Assembly: GCF_031846275.1 (NCBI RefSeq)
Contig: NZ_JAVRIB010000003.1
Coordinates: forward strand, 1 to 64,000
Direction: 5' to 3'
Length of the DNA: 64,000 nucleotides
From: Spectribacter hydrogenoxidans
GTDB taxonomy: Bacteria; Pseudomonadota; Gammaproteobacteria; Nevskiales; Salinisphaeraceae
In this document: positions 8,201 to 16,776 of the stretch, in pieces
Layout of the letters: each line of letters opens with the position of its first letter
How positions within the stretch are numbered: position 1 is the stretch's first letter
Translations under genes and position numbers: made by a program
The notes under the pieces: generated by a model
Told to the model about the DNA's origin: nothing
Database searches by the model: none
What the model saw: only the letters and a program-made list of their open reading frames with translations

Positions 8201-10750
8201 CTTGGCCGGTGACGGCGCCGGTTTCGAGGCACTCTTTCCGGCGGACGCAACGGGTCGCTGCCCGGGCAGCCGCTGGGCGTCAGTATCCACGCCTGCTGGC
8301 CGAATCACCGTGAAACCGAGCTCGTGTTCCAGTGTCGCCTGCACGGTGAGCCACGCCCGGCGAAACCCACCGGTGTCCAGCGTGCTCGTAACATGCCAAG
8401 CGTGGCGCCCCCGCGCCCAGTGCCCCATTCCCGCGTCACGGAACCGCCCCGCCAGTCCGGTCGTCTCCGAGCGCACCAGTTTTCTCCCCCAGTTCGACGG
8501 CAGCGGCGTGAGCTGTTCGTCTTCCTCCTGATACTTGGGCTGAAACGGCACAGCCCCTTTGCTGACATGGATGTACTGGAGCCGGATTGCCATGCCGCCA
8601 TCGGCGGTTACAACAGGATTCAGTGCGGGGGACTGCAACGATACGGCGTCTGCGAAGGCGACATACGCACGAATCTGCTCCCGTAAGCTTTCCGTGAGGG
8701 GAACCAACCGATCAGTGGATCCATCGGGGCGACGCTTGTCGGCCACCAGCGCCCAGTCGCCGGCGAGCAGGACGCTCGGCACCGGCTCCCGTGTCTTGCG
8801 TCCGGCGGTGCCCAGTCCCAACCAGTACGACAGGTACAACACGAGCAAATTGAAAACCCGGTACCACTCGCCGTTGGCCTCGGCAGTATGAAGCCGCTGC
8901 TGAATCTCGGCGAAGTAGGCTCTGAGACTGGCGGTGTCGAAGGCATGCACGGCCCCGGCATACGGCTTCGGCGCGGCCGCGCTCCTGCCGGCGGGCAGCG
9001 AGCCCACCAGCGTCTCGGCCGCTGCACGCCACCAGTGCTCGGCGCGGGCGACATCGTAACTGGCGTAGTGGATCACGTTCTGGGCGTTGGCTTCCGAACC
9101 ATCGGTGATGAGTTTCTGCAAACCCAGATCACCGCGCGACTGCTCCCCGAGTGCCCGCACCAAGGCGTGGCGTACCCCCTTTTCCGTGACCTTCAAGGTA
9201 GCCGGTAAGCCATTGAGGTATGCGCGGGCGCGGGTCGCAATCGCCTGCCCCTGTTTGGCCTGGCCCGGACCGATCGCAGCAACCAAAGGTTGCCAACCCG
9301 CCGGCAAGGGCAATGTGAGGACCTGATCGATCGGCTTGCAGAACGGCGACGAGGCGGGTTTGTTGCGCAACTTCGGCTGGCCCGCGCGGATGGACAGGCG
9401 GTGATATTGCAGGCTGATCACGATCGGGTTGTCAGCGTCCGCCCTGCCCCCGCCCTCGACAATGAAAGGACGGGCGACTTCCATCAGAGCGCGCCCGGTT
9501 AGCAGGCTCAGCCCTATGGCCAGGCGCGCACAATGTGTGAGCCGATCACCGCCAGCAGTCGTGTCGGCGATCAGTGCCAGAACCGTCTGCAACGCAGACC
9601 GCGACAGGGTCGACCGATCCCAGGGAAGCTGCGCATTCTTGTACTCGATGGCGTTCTGCATTCCTTTGGCCGCGTAATAGCCGTTGATCAGGTCGTCACG
9701 GTCAGCCAAAAACAGGGAAAACGCGGGCTCGGCCTGGTCCTCCTCCTCCGGGTCGTCATCCGCGGGATCGCGGTCCGCGTCCTCGTAGGTGGCGTCGTCG
9801 GATCGTTCCAGGAAATCAACCACGGTGCCGGCATGGACCTCGTCCTCATCGGCACGGTTGTGGAGCTCGGTCAGACGCGCCCCACGGATAATCCGCGGGC
9901 GTCCAATTTGCCGACCGCCACTACCCCCTCCCGAGCGGCGGGTGACCCCGGCCCGCAGATCCAAGTGCTTACCCCAGACGGTTGTCAGCAACAACGCCAT
10001 CGGCTGAGGCAGTAACGCACCAATTCGCGCGGCCTCTGTATCCAGGGCCGTCTCATCAACACCGAGTTTATCGACCGCGTATCGGTGTAACCGGCTACGC
10101 TCCTTACCACCGGACACGCGGTTCAGGCGCGCAAACAGGGTCAACGCCAAACTGCGGTCGGCATTCAGTTCGAGACCGCAAGCCGCCAGGTCACGCAGCT
10201 GTGTTTCGTTGCTCGAATCAGTGAGATGGCGCAGCGCCAGGAAGCTGTTGTACAAACGCGAACCATGGCGCTGTTTCCGAAGTTCCTGGCTGCTTGCCAA
10301 CAGATAGTCCGCATACTGCTGATGAGTGGTGTGGGCCACATGAAATCGCTGTGCCTGCCACAACAGCCACGCCGCCAGCCTTGTGTAGGCGGGGGAGTCC
10401 ACGCCTTTCGCCGGTTGTGTGAGCAACAGCTCACCGATAACCGAATCACCGGTCAGGGGCCGCAAGGGGGTCCAAGGGTTCCTGTAGCGAGCCAGGCTCG
10501 CCCCCGTGAGCTCTTCGTCCTCGATCACCAAGTCAGCAATAGCGTCCAGCAGACTCAGTCGACTGGCGTCGTCGGTCTGGTCCGGCAGGCTCGCCAGCTC
10601 CGGGTGGTGTCGGCGCCAATCCCTGAACTCGCGGGCCAGGGGGATAACGGCAGTTAACGTCCTGGGCGCGCGCAGCACATACAGGGCGTCTACCAGCGCA
10701 CTTTTCGAACAGCCCACATGGTCGGTCAGCCGATCGAGCCGCTTGTTCAC
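5291..10750 (-). CDS. Giant multidomain tyrosine recombinase-like protein
   Basis: About 1,819 residues if translation starts at GTG 10750, whose GTGA overlaps the stop of the upstream gene and follows GAGAGG; a GTG at 10780 is an alternative. The C-terminal third holds a complete tyrosine-recombinase set: Arg at 1358/1359 (TYGMRRSESVGL), likely Lys1386, His1452-x-x-Arg1455 (SHHLRHTLGS), His1516 (ALLGHSH) and Tyr1526 (IRHYVHTL). A core-binding-like helical region precedes it. Two earlier segments look like degenerate copies. Segment A has Arg420 (LLTGRALMEV), KGVR to 527 and Tyr at 562/565. Segment B has Arg651, Lys672 and GMGHW near 777, with no tyrosine. An acidic linker lies near 305-340 and a polar C-terminal tail follows residue 1550. 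Ordinary recombinases are 300-450 residues. The intact domain is well supported; the A/B reading is inference. Confidence 0.75.
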   Translation of the reverse strand: MNKRLDRLTDHVGCSKSALVDALYVLRAPRTLTAVIPLAREFRDWRRHHPELASLPDQTDDASRLSLLDAIADLVIEDEELTGASLARYRNPWTPLRPLTGDSVIGELLLTQPAKGVDSPAYTRLAAWLLWQAQRFHVAHTTHQQYADYLLASSQELRKQRHGSRLYNSFLALRHLTDSSNETQLRDLAACGLELNADRSLALTLFARLNRVSGGKERSRLHRYAVDKLGVDETALDTEAARIGALLPQPMALLLTTVWGKHLDLRAGVTRRSGGGSGGRQIGRPRIIRGARLTELHNRADEDEVHAGTVVDFLERSDDATYEDADRDPADDDPEEEDQAEPAFSLFLADRDDLINGYYAAKGMQNAIEYKNAQLPWDRSTLSRSALQTVLALIADTTAGGDRLTHCARLAIGLSLLTGRALMEVARPFIVEGGGRADADNPIVISLQYHRLSIRAGQPKLRNKPASSPFCKPIDQVLTLPLPAGWQPLVAAIGPGQAKQGQAIATRARAYLNGLPATLKVTEKGVRHALVRALGEQSRGDLGLQKLITDGSEANAQNVIHYASYDVARAEHWWRAAAETLVGSLPAGRSAAAPKPYAGAVHAFDTASLRAYFAEIQQRLHTAEANGEWYRVFNLLVLYLSYWLGLGTAGRKTREPVPSVLLAGDWALVADKRRPDGSTDRLVPLTESLREQIRAYVAFADAVSLQSPALNPVVTADGGMAIRLQYIHVSKGAVPFQPKYQEEDEQLTPLPSNWGRKLVRSETTGLAGRFRDAGMGHWARGRHAWHVTSTLDTGGFRRAWLTVQATLEHELGFTVIRPAGVDTDAQRLPGQRPVASAGKSASKPAPSPAKTIDVEPILREADEDKLDRLVDPNRDCPREIALELVRKAVGRYQGTTEDQREIAEAACAFVRQKRRIPLFAMRPRPLFANRFLLNAAGLRTLAYLQKSVLPAFHRDLAQLPSRFAPTNESEQLRRNRVELGRLVMIGIWRLGLTRWALLEAWLQALRAGSPILAVGELRVMIFPVTSETSREPMRRTVLLDVFSAAYLTIERETIRNQLLPPLSPENRESGPKNRRTRVQTAMNTYLRAIGAGRFEVTVAAMTEAAVQWLMCETAPVIAAYARGAVFSEDIDDRELRRLAGLAPRATPQAGEEQALPVFKELDLGATDLPADVAPPVLRALVHHKGRLKSEWQRLIRKYQPASATEHLLCNFALWLLERSRGKGGARFGAHEKRYYVSRVKIVAYAVLGHTIGTSGVIDDSTLAALAEVGREHFPEKVQHGAWFQFHAFLADEQADHAGFTIGRLGQPPERSVSAKILGQHELTALASTIPSAKSGIGNSALRIAAARHVELMATYGMRRSESVGLRGVDWQQDLMRVQAYDDHGLKTAWAERVLPAAFAEPQTRGWLNDAGQANQGRLIDPDASGPVNPDNFHDAINRLIKQVTQDNSLGSHHLRHTLGSRLALTLLHDTACLGGVADELPWVQDLIIDEKRISGLLGNEGDAGQGLRAVAALLGHSHPTTTIRHYVHTLCIALYGALKARDTLDITRSFENRIASRASVQRWVATARDNAVHTADGDARRHEINRLLRDRIERKCADAGIERDETPLPANPAAVDTETSSSATGDAINFDELEAIDRSLRDGQLLRQAAVVGVSKRGLEGLASVPTGKAGSSVPRHPLEQTQPGVWLPPRLAAGTATHAAATLCEWLAALKANRPDDYAWLLDKWIHASERERGRMQLDGPGEVERARGLTDPERVNIQVDQAPVAKQRQTTKVSAAWRMRIKCLDTWRQPITRDTLAIRWVMSHVAAQWIGAVATSE

Positions 10751-11439
10751 GAAGCCCTCTCGATCAGCCGGGCACTCCACGCACGGCTATACCCCGATAG
10801 CAATTGGGCATCCGGGAGTTTGCCAGCCGCGATGGCCGTTCGACGCCGGTTCGCGTCGAACAACGGGCGCATGACGTAATCGATCGCCTGACACATTTCA
10901 GCCAGCGTCCGCTGATGCGCAGTACGTTTGGCGAGGACCCGGACCCACACGGTCTGATCCGCGAGCAGTAGGCGGGCAATCAGCGCCGTGGTGTGATTGG
11001 CAAGGACACGTCGATGACCAGCCCGATCAGGTGGTGTCACCACCGGCGGCGCCCACTCCAAGGCCGACCAAACCAAAGATTCGGGCAAGCTATGCACGAA
11101 TGACCGCGTTGCGGGTAGCGGATGAATAGCCAACGGACCCGACTCGGCCCATGCCATGCTTCGGGCCGAAACGCGAAAATTGCCGGGTACCAGACGTCGG
11201 GTCCAGCGCTTCGCCGCGGGGAGAGCCGGGTTGAGATCTAGATCCGCGAGCAGACGTGATGCTACTTGGACAGATAGGCCGCAAAGAAGGAAGGCGCGTT
11301 TCTGAGGACCACGGCGCTTGCGGTATGGTTCGCCGCAGAGCAGATCGTGCAACTGGGCGACCTCGATGCGCCTGCCACTCCGGCACCTGAGATGCGGCGC
11401 GAGCTCAAAGCGAAGACTGTTTGGTAGGTTTTGCAGCAT
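10747..11439 (-). CDS. Hypothetical partner of the giant recombinase
   Basis: A 230-residue, very basic protein of no family I recognise, first gene of a two-gene operon. It overlaps the recombinase by 4 nt (GTGA), or by 34 nt if the upstream GTG is used. Such tight coupling usually means the products act together. The N-terminal half contains many Arg and Lys residues and could bind DNA. The C-terminal half (residues about 130-225) looks all-helical, with RRVLANHTTALIARLLLADQ and AEMCQAIDYVMRPLF. No Cys-rich or nuclease motif was seen. A role as a recombination directionality or architectural factor is a guess from context. Confidence 0.6.
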   Translation of the reverse strand: MLQNLPNSLRFELAPHLRCRSGRRIEVAQLHDLLCGEPYRKRRGPQKRAFLLCGLSVQVASRLLADLDLNPALPAAKRWTRRLVPGNFRVSARSMAWAESGPLAIHPLPATRSFVHSLPESLVWSALEWAPPVVTPPDRAGHRRVLANHTTALIARLLLADQTVWVRVLAKRTAHQRTLAEMCQAIDYVMRPLFDANRRRTAIAAGKLPDAQLLSGYSRAWSARLIERAS

Positions 11440-11807
11440 CTAGCTGCTGCCCGACGGTCAACCTATCGTAGACTTTCACCGCCTCAATAGGAACGTGTCA
11501 AGCGGGGTAGATCGGGTTAACTAGATCACGATCGAAAAAGGCCTTGTCGGTTTTTTTGCTTTTACTAAGAGCATTTACGCCGACTTAAACCAACTGCCGC
11601 CAATTACTGCTTACTACCCAGTTCGGCTTATGAGCGACGAGCTGCCAGACTGCTCCACCCCGCAACCGGTGAGCGAGAATTATAAACATCGGCCCGACCC
11701 CGCGCAACCGGTAGCGGAAAATAAACCGAGGAATAATGGGTTAGGGCTCGGCCGGGCGGATGTCGTATAGCCGAATCAGGCAAGGCCTGGCCATGCCTCG
11801 ACCTGCA
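11440..11807. other. Non-coding region upstream of the recombinase operon with imperfect direct repeats
   Basis: 368 nt with no gene. Two imperfect direct repeats of about 30 bp occur at 11657-11687 and 11697-11726. Each has the plan CCCCGC-CAACCGGT-AGCG-GAA-ATAAAC and they start 40 bp apart. They sit about 220 nt upstream of the first gene of the recombinase operon, at the border with the conserved paa operon. They are candidate recombinase-binding arms or the attachment region of the island. A possible operon promoter would also lie here; I could not identify clear -35 and -10 boxes. Confidence 0.45.
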
Positions 11808-13355
11808 TCAGCTGGATTCGGCGCCCTCATGAAATCGTCCATCGCATGCAGCCAGACGCCGCAGACGCAATGACGGACGGTAACGGTCGTCGCCATGGGC
11901 GGCCTGGAGATGATTCAGCACCCGCAGGACGAACGCCGACCCGAGCCGATCCGCCCAGGTCAGCGGGCCGATCGGGTAATTGACGCCGAAGCACATGGCG
12001 TCGTCCACGCTACGGGCATCGGCAATACCTTCGTGAACGGCGTTGGCACCTTCGTTGGCCAGCATCACGGCGGTACGCAAGACCAACAGACCCGGCGCAT
12101 CATCCAGCCAGCTCACGGCCAGACCCGCGGCCTGGAATACGGCCGCGGCGGCGGCGCGGGAGATATCGGCGGTAGTATCCGCGGCTGCCAGCGCGATGCG
12201 GCTGGCACTGCCGTAATCCAGGGCCAGGTCGAAGACGACCAGATTGTCCAGCCCCTCAGTCACCGCCCGTTCAGTGGCCAAACGGCCGTCGGACAGCAGC
12301 AGGGTTGCCCCGGCCACCTCGATAGTTTCGCCGCCACCATCGATCAGCGCAATCGTGACGCCGGCGGTGCGCAGGCGCTCGGCCAGAGGCGCAAGCAGGC
12401 CCTGCTCGCCGCCGCTGGTGATGATGGTGACCGACTCCGGCGCGGGGCGCGGATCCGCTGATTGCGGGGACGGTAAGCCGGCGTCCTCGCCGTAGCCGTA
12501 GAAGCCCAGACCGCTCTTGCGCCCCAGCCGGCCGGCGTCGACCAGTTCCCGTTGCACCAGCGACGGCCGGTACCGGGCATCGCCGTGGAAGGCGTGGAAC
12601 ACGGTGGTAGTAACCCTGGCGTTCACATCCTGGCCGATCAGGTCCATCAGCTGACATGGCCCCATGCGAAAGCCGCCGCATTCGCGCATCAGCGCGTCGA
12701 GCGTGGCCGCGTCGGCCACCTGCTGCTCGAGCAGATTGAGGGTTTCGGCATAGAACGGCCGGGCCACCCGATTGACGATGAAACCCGGGGTGTTGCGGGC
12801 ATGGACCGGCACCTTGCCCCAGGCTTCGGCGGTGGAGAATACGGTGTCGGCCACGGCCGGATTCGTGGCCAGACCGGAAACGATTTCGACCAGCTTTAGC
12901 ACCGGCGCCGGATTGAAGAAATGCATGCCGACCAGGTTCTGCGGGCGCGTCAGGCCGGCGGCGATGGCCGTCACCGACAGCGAGGAGGTGTTGGTGGCCA
13001 GAATCGTGTCGGCGCCACACAGCCCTTCAAGCTCACCGAAAACCTGCTGCTTGACCGACACATCCTCGACGATGGCCTCGATCACCAGGCTGGCATCGCC
13101 CAGATCGGCCAGCGAGGCCGCCGGCTGCAGACGGTTCAGGATGGCATCGCGTGCGGCGGCGTCGAGCTTGCCTTTCGCGACCCGGCCGTCAAGCTGGGCC
13201 GCCACCCCCTCAATACCACGAGCCACGGCCCCGTCGACGGCATCGAACAGGCGCACCGGGTGGCCCGCCTGGGCCGCCACCTGGGCAATACCCGCCCCCA
13301 TGGTCCCGGCGCCAATCACCGCCACCGTTCGATCCGCTGCCAACGCCTTGCTCAC
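11808..13355 (-). CDS. paaH: 3-hydroxyadipyl-CoA dehydrogenase (phenylacetate pathway)
   Basis: 515 residues, GTG start. An N-terminal Rossmann motif (VAVIGAGTMGAGIAQ) binds NAD+. The HCDH active-site region follows (NPAPVLKLVEIV, then KVPVHARNTPGFIVNR). A second, partly duplicated HCDH C-terminal unit ends the protein, as is normal for PaaH-length enzymes. It oxidises (3S)-3-hydroxyadipyl-CoA to 3-oxoadipyl-CoA, the penultimate pathway step. It is the last gene of the minus-strand paa operon, following paaF by 40 nt. No strong terminator stem with a T tract was found downstream. Confidence 0.92.
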   Translation of the reverse strand: MSKALAADRTVAVIGAGTMGAGIAQVAAQAGHPVRLFDAVDGAVARGIEGVAAQLDGRVAKGKLDAAARDAILNRLQPAASLADLGDASLVIEAIVEDVSVKQQVFGELEGLCGADTILATNTSSLSVTAIAAGLTRPQNLVGMHFFNPAPVLKLVEIVSGLATNPAVADTVFSTAEAWGKVPVHARNTPGFIVNRVARPFYAETLNLLEQQVADAATLDALMRECGGFRMGPCQLMDLIGQDVNARVTTTVFHAFHGDARYRPSLVQRELVDAGRLGRKSGLGFYGYGEDAGLPSPQSADPRPAPESVTIITSGGEQGLLAPLAERLRTAGVTIALIDGGGETIEVAGATLLLSDGRLATERAVTEGLDNLVVFDLALDYGSASRIALAAADTTADISRAAAAAVFQAAGLAVSWLDDAPGLLVLRTAVMLANEGANAVHEGIADARSVDDAMCFGVNYPIGPLTWADRLGSAFVLRVLNHLQAAHGDDRYRPSLRLRRLAACDGRFHEGAESS

Positions 13356-13395
13356 CGCCCTACCTCATGCAATGGGAAACTCGAAGCGTCTTCCA

Positions 13396-14172
13396 TCACC
13401 GCCCCCGGAAGACCGGTTTGCGTTTCTCGAGGAAGGCCGCAATCCCCTCGTTGCGATCCTCGGAGGCGGACAGCAGCGCCAGGCACTGGCGCTCAAAGTC
13501 GAGACCCGCGCTCAGTGGCGTCTCGAACGCCTGATTCAGCGCCTTCTTGGCCGCCGCCAGGGCCAGCGGCGCATTGCCGGCGATATCCGCGGCGACTTCC
13601 AGCGCCCGCGGCAATGCCTTGTCGGCCGGCACCGTTTCGGCCACCAGTCCCCGGCGCTCGGCGGTGGCCGCGTCTACCCGCATGCCGGAGAGCACCATCT
13701 GCATGGCAAATGCCTTGCCCACCGCCCGGATCAAACGCTGGGTGCCGCCCGCGCCCGGCAGAATGCCGAGCTTGATCTCGGGCTGGCCGAACACGGCATC
13801 CTCGCCGGCAATCAGAAGATCGCAGGCCAGTGCCAGCTCGCAGCCGCCGCCCAGGCAATAGCCGTTCACGGCCCCGATCAGCGGCTTTTCGAAATCGGCG
13901 ATGCGCTGCCACTGCGCCGGGCGCCCGCTACGCCAGACCCCGACCGCCCCGAGACTCGCCATTTCGCGAATGTCCGCGCCGGCCGCAAAGGCCTTGCTGT
14001 CACCGGATATCACCACGGCGCCCACCGTCTCGTCGGCGGCCGCGACGGCCAGGGCGTCGGCGATTTCCGTCAGCGTCTGCGTACGCAGTGCGTTACGCAC
14101 CTCCGGCCGATTTATGCGGATATGGCAGACACGTTCGGCCGGCCGGGTGACGTCGATGTCGTCGTATGTCAT
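13396..14172 (-). CDS. paaF: 2,3-dehydroadipyl-CoA hydratase
   Basis: 258 residues from ATG 14172; a GTG three codons upstream is possible. Crotonase fold with the oxyanion-hole segments FAAGADIREM and VNGYCLGGGCELALACD. The PEIKLGILPGAGGTQRLIR motif carries a catalytic Glu, and the C-terminus is EKRKPVFRGR. It aligns closely with E. coli PaaF along its whole length, not with PaaG. It hydrates the double bond of 2,3-dehydroadipyl-CoA before PaaH. It lies 21 nt downstream of paaJ in the operon. Confidence 0.9.
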   Translation of the reverse strand: MTYDDIDVTRPAERVCHIRINRPEVRNALRTQTLTEIADALAVAAADETVGAVVISGDSKAFAAGADIREMASLGAVGVWRSGRPAQWQRIADFEKPLIGAVNGYCLGGGCELALACDLLIAGEDAVFGQPEIKLGILPGAGGTQRLIRAVGKAFAMQMVLSGMRVDAATAERRGLVAETVPADKALPRALEVAADIAGNAPLALAAAKKALNQAFETPLSAGLDFERQCLALLSASEDRNEGIAAFLEKRKPVFRGR

Positions 14173-14193
14173 GTCGATCACGGGCGTTGTGGG

Positions 14194-15399
14194 TCAGACA
14201 CGTTCGATCACCAGGGCAATGCCCTGACCGACGCCGATACACATGGTGCACAAGCCGTAGCGGCCCCCGCCGGTTTCCAGATAATTCAGCGCAGTGGTCG
14301 CCAGACGGACGCCCGAGGCGCCGAGCGGATGCCCGATGGCGATGGCGCCGCCGTTGGGATTCACGTGCTCGGCGTCATCGGCGACGCCCAGGTCCCGCAA
14401 CACCGCCAGTGCCTGCGCCGAGAACGCCTCGTTGAGTTCGATCACATCCATGTCCTCGATCGACAGTCCGGCCAGGGCAAGTGCCTTGCGCGACGCCGGC
14501 GCCGGCCCCATGCCCATGATGCGCGGTTCCACCCCGGCAACGGCGGCGGACACGATACGGGCTCTCGGCGTCAGGCCGTACGCATCGACCGCCGTACGGC
14601 TGGCAATCAGCGCGGCACCGGCACCATCGTTGATACCGGAGGCGTTGCCAGCGGTCACGCTGCCATCGGGCCGCACGATGGGTCGGAGTTTCGCCAGCGC
14701 ATCGATATCGGCATCGGGACGGGGATGTTCATCGCGTTCGAAGCGCAGCGGATCGGCTTTCCGGCGGGGCACGTCGACCGGCACGATCTCCCGAGCGAAA
14801 AACCCCGCCTCATCCGCTTTCGCCCAGCGCTGCTGGCTGCGGACGGCGAACGCGTCCTGATCCGCGCGACTGACCTGAAAATCGTCAGCCACATTCTCGG
14901 CGGTTTCCGGCATCGAGTCGATCCCGTACTGCGCCTTGAGCGTCGGATTGACGAAGCGCCATCCGATCGTGGTGTCGTACATCTCAGCGTTGCGGGAATA
15001 CGCGGTTTCCGCCTTGGGCATAACCAGCGGCGCCCGCGTCATGCTTTCCACGCCGCCGGCAATCACGAGATGCATTTCCCCGCACTTGATCGCGCGGGCG
15101 GCGGTCGCGATGGTGTCGAGACTGGACCCGCACAGGCGATTCACCGTGCTCCCGGGCACGTCCATCGGCAGCCCCGCCAACAGCGCTGCCATTCGCGCCA
15201 CATTGCGATTGTCTTCCCCCGCCTGATTCGCAGACCCGTAGAGGACATCGTCGAGCCGGGACCAGTCGACACCCGAGTGACGCGCCATCAGCGCCCTGAT
15301 CGGTATCGCTGCCAGATCATCGGCCCGAACCGTGGCCAGCGAACCGCCGAAGCGGCCGAAAGCCGTCCGCACGGCATCACAAATGTACGCGTCGTTCAT
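14194..15399 (-). CDS. paaJ: 3-oxoadipyl-CoA/3-oxo-5,6-dehydrosuberyl-CoA thiolase
   Basis: 401 residues, the usual thiolase length. The nucleophilic Cys is in STVNRLCGSSLD near residue 90. The His of GHPLGASG and the second Cys in LCTMCIGVGQG complete the active site. It performs two thiolytic cleavages in phenylacetate degradation, finally yielding succinyl-CoA and acetyl-CoA. It sits between paaK and paaF in a compact operon. The beta-ketoadipate thiolase PcaF is the nearest alternative, but the setting decides for PaaJ. Confidence 0.93.
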   Translation of the reverse strand: MNDAYICDAVRTAFGRFGGSLATVRADDLAAIPIRALMARHSGVDWSRLDDVLYGSANQAGEDNRNVARMAALLAGLPMDVPGSTVNRLCGSSLDTIATAARAIKCGEMHLVIAGGVESMTRAPLVMPKAETAYSRNAEMYDTTIGWRFVNPTLKAQYGIDSMPETAENVADDFQVSRADQDAFAVRSQQRWAKADEAGFFAREIVPVDVPRRKADPLRFERDEHPRPDADIDALAKLRPIVRPDGSVTAGNASGINDGAGAALIASRTAVDAYGLTPRARIVSAAVAGVEPRIMGMGPAPASRKALALAGLSIEDMDVIELNEAFSAQALAVLRDLGVADDAEHVNPNGGAIAIGHPLGASGVRLATTALNYLETGGGRYGLCTMCIGVGQGIALVIERV

Positions 15400-15422
15400 G
15401 AGGTCTCGTTACGTTGCAGTGA

Positions 15423-16727
15423 TCAGGCGATCCGGCGTTTGTCGATCACGCGCCTGGCCTTGCCCACCGAGCGCTCGATTGACCCGCAAGCGGCGATCTC
15501 GATATCCGCGCTGGTGCCGATGTAACTCTTGATATTGTGCTTGAGTTGCCCGGCCGAGGTTGCCGCGGCGTCATCGGATAGCGGCAGCCCACCTCGCGGT
15601 TCCACCAGCACCTTGATGCGATCCATCTTGTCCTGACGCGATACCTCGATCACGTAGTGGGGCGACAACTCCGCCTGCTTGCAGATCAGCTCCTCGATCT
15701 GGGAAGGAAAGACATTGACGCCCCGGATGATCAGCATGTCGTCCGACCGGCCGGTGATTTTCTGGATACGGCGCATCGACCGGGCCGTCGGCGGCAGCAG
15801 CCGCGTCAGATCCCGCGTGCGATAGCGGATCACCGGGAATGCTTCCTTGCTCAGGGACGTGAAGACCAGCTCCCCTTCCTCGCCGTCCGGCAGCACCGCG
15901 CCCGTGACCGGATCGATGATTTCCGGATAGAAATGATCTTCCCAGATCACGGGGCCGTCCTTGGTCTCGACGCATTCACTGGCGACACCCGGCCCCATCA
16001 CTTCCGATAGACCATAGATATCCACCGCATCGATCCCGCAGGCGGCCTCGATTTCGTGCCGCATCGCGTTGGTCCAGGGCTCGGCGCCGAAGATGCCGAT
16101 CTGCAGCGAACTCTCCCTGGGGTCCATGCCCTGGCGATGGAACTCGTCGACCAGGTTCAGCATGTAAGAGGGTGTCACCATGATCACGCGGGGCTGGAAG
16201 TCCCGGATCAACTGAACCTGCTTTTCGGTCTGCCCGCCGGACATCGGCACCACGGTGCAGCCAAGCCGCGCGGCGCCATAGTGGGCACCCAGCCCGCCGG
16301 TGAACAGGCCGTAACCATAGGCAATGTGGACGATGTCGCCGGGCTTCCCGCCCGCGGCGCGAATCGAGCGGGCAACCAGGTTTGACCAGGTATCGATGTC
16401 GTTCGCGGTATAACCCACCACCGTGGGCTTGCCGGTGGTGCCACTGGAGGCATGGATGCGTACCACCTGTTCGCGCGGCACGGCGAACAGACCGAACGGG
16501 TAGGCATCCCGCAGGTCCTGCTTGGTGAGAAACGGAAAACGGGCAAGATCGGACAAGTCCCCGACATCGTCCGGCCGGACGCCCGCCTCGTCGAACGCTT
16601 TCCGATAATGCGGCACATTGTGATAAGCACGCTGCAGCGTCGCCTTGAGTCGCTCGAGCTGCAGTGCCGACAACTCGTCACGACTTGCCGTTTCGATCGA
16701 TTCCGGACGCCCGTGATCGGTGGTCAT
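15423..16727 (-). CDS. paaK: Phenylacetate-CoA ligase
   Basis: 434 residues from ATG 16727, chosen because a strong GGAGGAG site lies just upstream and the length matches the family; in-frame sequence further upstream is not conserved. ANL-superfamily adenylation enzyme with the phosphate-binding loop ASSGTTGKPTVVGYT, then IYGLSEVMGPG and the hinge region RSDDMLIIRGVNVFP. It activates phenylacetate with ATP and CoA, the entry reaction of the pathway. It lies between paaI and paaJ. Confidence 0.95.
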   Translation of the reverse strand: MTTDHGRPESIETASRDELSALQLERLKATLQRAYHNVPHYRKAFDEAGVRPDDVGDLSDLARFPFLTKQDLRDAYPFGLFAVPREQVVRIHASSGTTGKPTVVGYTANDIDTWSNLVARSIRAAGGKPGDIVHIAYGYGLFTGGLGAHYGAARLGCTVVPMSGGQTEKQVQLIRDFQPRVIMVTPSYMLNLVDEFHRQGMDPRESSLQIGIFGAEPWTNAMRHEIEAACGIDAVDIYGLSEVMGPGVASECVETKDGPVIWEDHFYPEIIDPVTGAVLPDGEEGELVFTSLSKEAFPVIRYRTRDLTRLLPPTARSMRRIQKITGRSDDMLIIRGVNVFPSQIEELICKQAELSPHYVIEVSRQDKMDRIKVLVEPRGGLPLSDDAAATSAGQLKHNIKSYIGTSADIEIAACGSIERSVGKARRVIDKRRIA

Positions 16728-16776
16728 TGTTGTCTCTCCTCCTGGTCCGTTTACCGGCATGCCGGCGACGGGCTGC

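Noticed and set aside
11540..11565. A-rich/T-rich hairpin near 11540-11565 as a terminator of the paa operon
   Set aside because: On the minus strand only two G-C pairs hold and the rest becomes A-C mismatches; too weak.
12772..15525. 917-codon open frame on the plus strand opposite paaH, paaF and paaJ
   Set aside because: It is a shadow of high-G+C codon use: the minus strand encodes three well-conserved enzymes, and the plus-strand product is Arg/His-rich with no known motif.
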